From contig JAAWOG010000042.1 in the NCBI GenBank assembly GCA_022799355.1, positions 1 to 33,625 on the forward strand: 33,625 nt of DNA. The letters run 5' to 3'. Origin of the DNA: Lachnospiraceae bacterium (GTDB lineage Bacteria > Bacillota > Clostridia > Lachnospirales > Lachnospiraceae). Under the pieces are notes generated by a model, which had not been told where the DNA came from, did not search any database, and saw nothing but the letters and a program-made list of their open reading frames with translations. Of this stretch, positions 32,388 through 33,625 are shown one piece after another; within the stretch, counting starts at the first letter, position 1, and every line of letters starts with the position of its first letter. Both the position numbers and the translations under genes were made by a program.

Positions 32388-33572
32388 ATGAGACGGTATT
32401 TTAATACGGAGGGCGTGTGCAGGCCTCAGATACATTATATGGTGCGGTTGGATGAAAGACTGAAAAAGATCCGCAGCCGTTATATAGAAAGAGGCAGTTA
32501 TTTTGTGATAAACCGAGGCCGGCAGTACGGAAAAACGACAACGCTGAAGGCGCTAGCGGAGTATTTGCGGCCGGACTATATCGTATTATCGATGGATTTT
32601 CAGGAGATCGGAACAGCAGAATTTCAGGATGAGGCTGTTTTTTCCAGAGCGTTTGTAGAAGTGCTGATGAAAGCCTACAGATATAATGGAAAGACGGAAG
32701 ATGAGGAAGAGGTACTGAAACCGCTTATCTGTTTTTTGAAGGAGGCTGGGAATCTTACGATGCGGGAGATGTTTGACAGGCTGAGTCTGATCTGCGAGCG
32801 TGCGCCGGGACCGATCGTGCTGATGATCGATGAAGTGGACAGTGCAAGTAATTATCAGGTGTTTCTGGATTTTCTTGCACTGCTTAGAGGGTATTATCTT
32901 GATCGGGAGAATAAGCCGATCTTTCATTCGGTTATTCTTGCGGGAGTGTATGATATTAAGAATCTGAAATTGAAACTCCGGCCGGACAGTGAGCATAAAT
33001 ATAACAGTCCGTGGAATATTGCGGCGAAATACAATCTTACGATGAGTTTTTCCGCGGCAGAGATTTCTTCCATGCTTCAGGAATATGAGGAAGATAACCG
33101 TACCGGGATGAATGTGCAGGAAATCGCAGAAAATATATATGGGTATACTTCCGGGTATCCGTATCTGGTATCGGCAATCTGTAAGTTTCTGGATGAGGAA
33201 ATGGAGGAAGATAACAGGTATCAGAATATAGAACCCTGGACAAAAGAGGGCATTGCGGAAGCGGTTAAACGTATTTTGTTGGAGATATCGGTTCCATTGT
33301 TTGACAGCATGGTAAAACAGCTTGATCATTTCAGCGATCTGAGGGAAACGTTGGAGCGGATTTTGTATCAGGGTCAGCAGATATCTTTCAGCCCTGCTGA
33401 AAAATCTATAAATATGGGTATGATGTTTGGATTTTTAAAAGAGGAAAATGGACGTGTGGCAATAGCAAACCGTATTTTTGAGATGTATCTGTTGAATGAT
33501 ATGTGGGTACATTCCCCGCCCCTTGTGGCGCAAGCAAACTTTAACAGGATAGAGAAGCGTGATACAATGTAG
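32388..33572 (+). pseudogene. AAA-like ATPase, probably truncated at the 3' end by an IS element
   Basis: The 394-residue frame is an AAA-like ATPase of a kind common in Lachnospiraceae. It has a Walker A-like loop NRGRQYGKTTTLKALAEYL, Walker B IVLMIDEVDSAS, and the conserved stretches VILAGVYDIKNLKLKLRP and EDNRTGMNVQEIAENIYGYTSGY. Start ATG 32388 follows GGAGGGAAA. Homologues, as I recall them, continue beyond IANRIFEMYLLN with a PD-(D/E)XK-like nuclease part of more than 100 residues. Here the frame ends about 25 residues after that motif, in sequence that looks like the left end of an IS200/IS605 element and holds the next gene's promoter. If that is right, the gene is disrupted. If the short form is natural, it is an intact ATPase of unknown role. 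Confidence 0.65.
33540..33568 (+). promoter_or_regulatory. Promoter of the partial transposase gene
   Basis: TTTAAC at 33540-33545 and TACAAT at 33563-33568 are 17 nt apart. It overlaps the last codons of the ATPase frame, as expected for a promoter brought in by an inserted element. Confidence 0.55.
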
Positions 33573-33593
33573 AGAAAAAAGGAGAAGTGTAGA

Positions 33594-33625
33594 TTGAGTG
33601 AAGCTATACACAAATCACACAATGT
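33594..33625 (+). CDS. Partial IS200/IS605-type transposase (TnpA), N terminus only
   Basis: A TTG start at 33594 with GGAG nine bases upstream opens a frame that reaches the window edge, giving MSEAIHKSHN. This matches, as far as I remember, the start of IS200/IS605 family TnpA proteins of Lachnospiraceae (small Y1 HUH transposases). Only ten residues are visible, so the call leans on that memory and on the inserted-element context. Confidence 0.55.
   Translation, partial: MSEAIHKSHN

Larger units (their letters stand above)
33505..33625 (+). mobile_element. Probable left end of an IS200/IS605-type element (cut by window edge)
   Basis: After the conserved ATPase motif the sequence changes to a GC-rich tract with CTTG-TGGCG-CAAG (33522-33534), a small hairpin of the type found at IS200/IS605 ends, followed by a promoter and a transposase-like start. 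The exact left boundary is a guess because the other end is outside the window. Confidence 0.5.

Noticed and set aside
32586-33329. Open frame of 247 codons on the minus strand opposite the AAA-like ATPase.
   Set aside because: It is the reverse of a conserved ATPase frame with Walker motifs, and the product resembles no family.

Overview
The window looks like a chromosomal segment of a motile, low-to-medium GC Clostridia member, most likely Lachnospiraceae. Supporting signs are a typical Gram-positive flagellin behind a SigD-type promoter, strong GGAGG ribosome binding sites, ATG/GTG/TTG starts, and gene families common in that group (LicD, Rpn-type nuclease, AAA-like ATPase, IS200/IS605). 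The genus cannot be fixed from the sequence alone. All convincing genes are on the + strand.

Layout. 1-2.05 kb: tRNA-Lys(UUU), a 103-bp tandem repeat made of two palindromes, a MATE efflux pump, and tRNA-Leu(UAG). 2.1-4.0 kb: a SigD-like promoter, an unusually structured 210-nt leader with CsrA-like sites, and flagellin closed by a terminator. 4.0-6.2 kb: a large GT2-type glycosyltransferase beside flagellin, the best candidate for the enzyme that starts flagellin glycosylation. 6.3-6.5 kb: a palindromic repeat and a good vegetative promoter. 6.5-28.3 kb: a long run of tightly packed genes. It holds a TagD-like cytidylyltransferase fused to a Gfo/Idh oxidoreductase, a LicD transferase, a ParB/Srx-like fusion protein, a GT2, a cytoplasmic alkaline-phosphatase-superfamily enzyme, phosphonopyruvate decarboxylase, PEP mutase with an N-terminal cytidylyltransferase domain, a metallophosphoesterase, an SDR, an LicC/PntC-like nucleotidyltransferase, a Rossmann dehydrogenase, a GT4, a GT32, a TagF-like transferase with a propeller-like tail, a pyruvyltransferase, a GT14, and two methyltransferases. 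28.5-33.6 kb: an Rpn-type nuclease, a GT2, WecB (UDP-GlcNAc 2-epimerase), an AAA-like ATPase that appears cut by an IS200/IS605-type element, and the start of that element's transposase at the right edge.

How the genes may work together. PEP mutase and phosphonopyruvate decarboxylase are the two committed steps to phosphonoacetaldehyde, a C-P compound. Three nucleotidyltransferase-type domains and two families that use CDP-linked donors (LicD, TagF-like) imply that phosphonates or phosphate esters are activated with CTP and attached to a glycan. No PLP aminotransferase such as PhnW is present, so the product may not be 2-aminoethylphosphonate. From 4 to 33 kb I see no flippase, polymerase or exporter. 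All products look cytoplasmic, which fits modification of flagellin before export better than a surface polysaccharide. The main proposal is therefore a phosphonate-decorated flagellin glycan. It resembles the Clostridioides difficile fliC-GT-CDP-glycerophosphotransferase locus but has a C-P branch. This is inference, not demonstrated.

Base composition changes inside the TagF-like gene near 23.1 kb and stays AT-rich to about 28.5 kb, suggesting a swapped or imported glycan-tailoring cassette.
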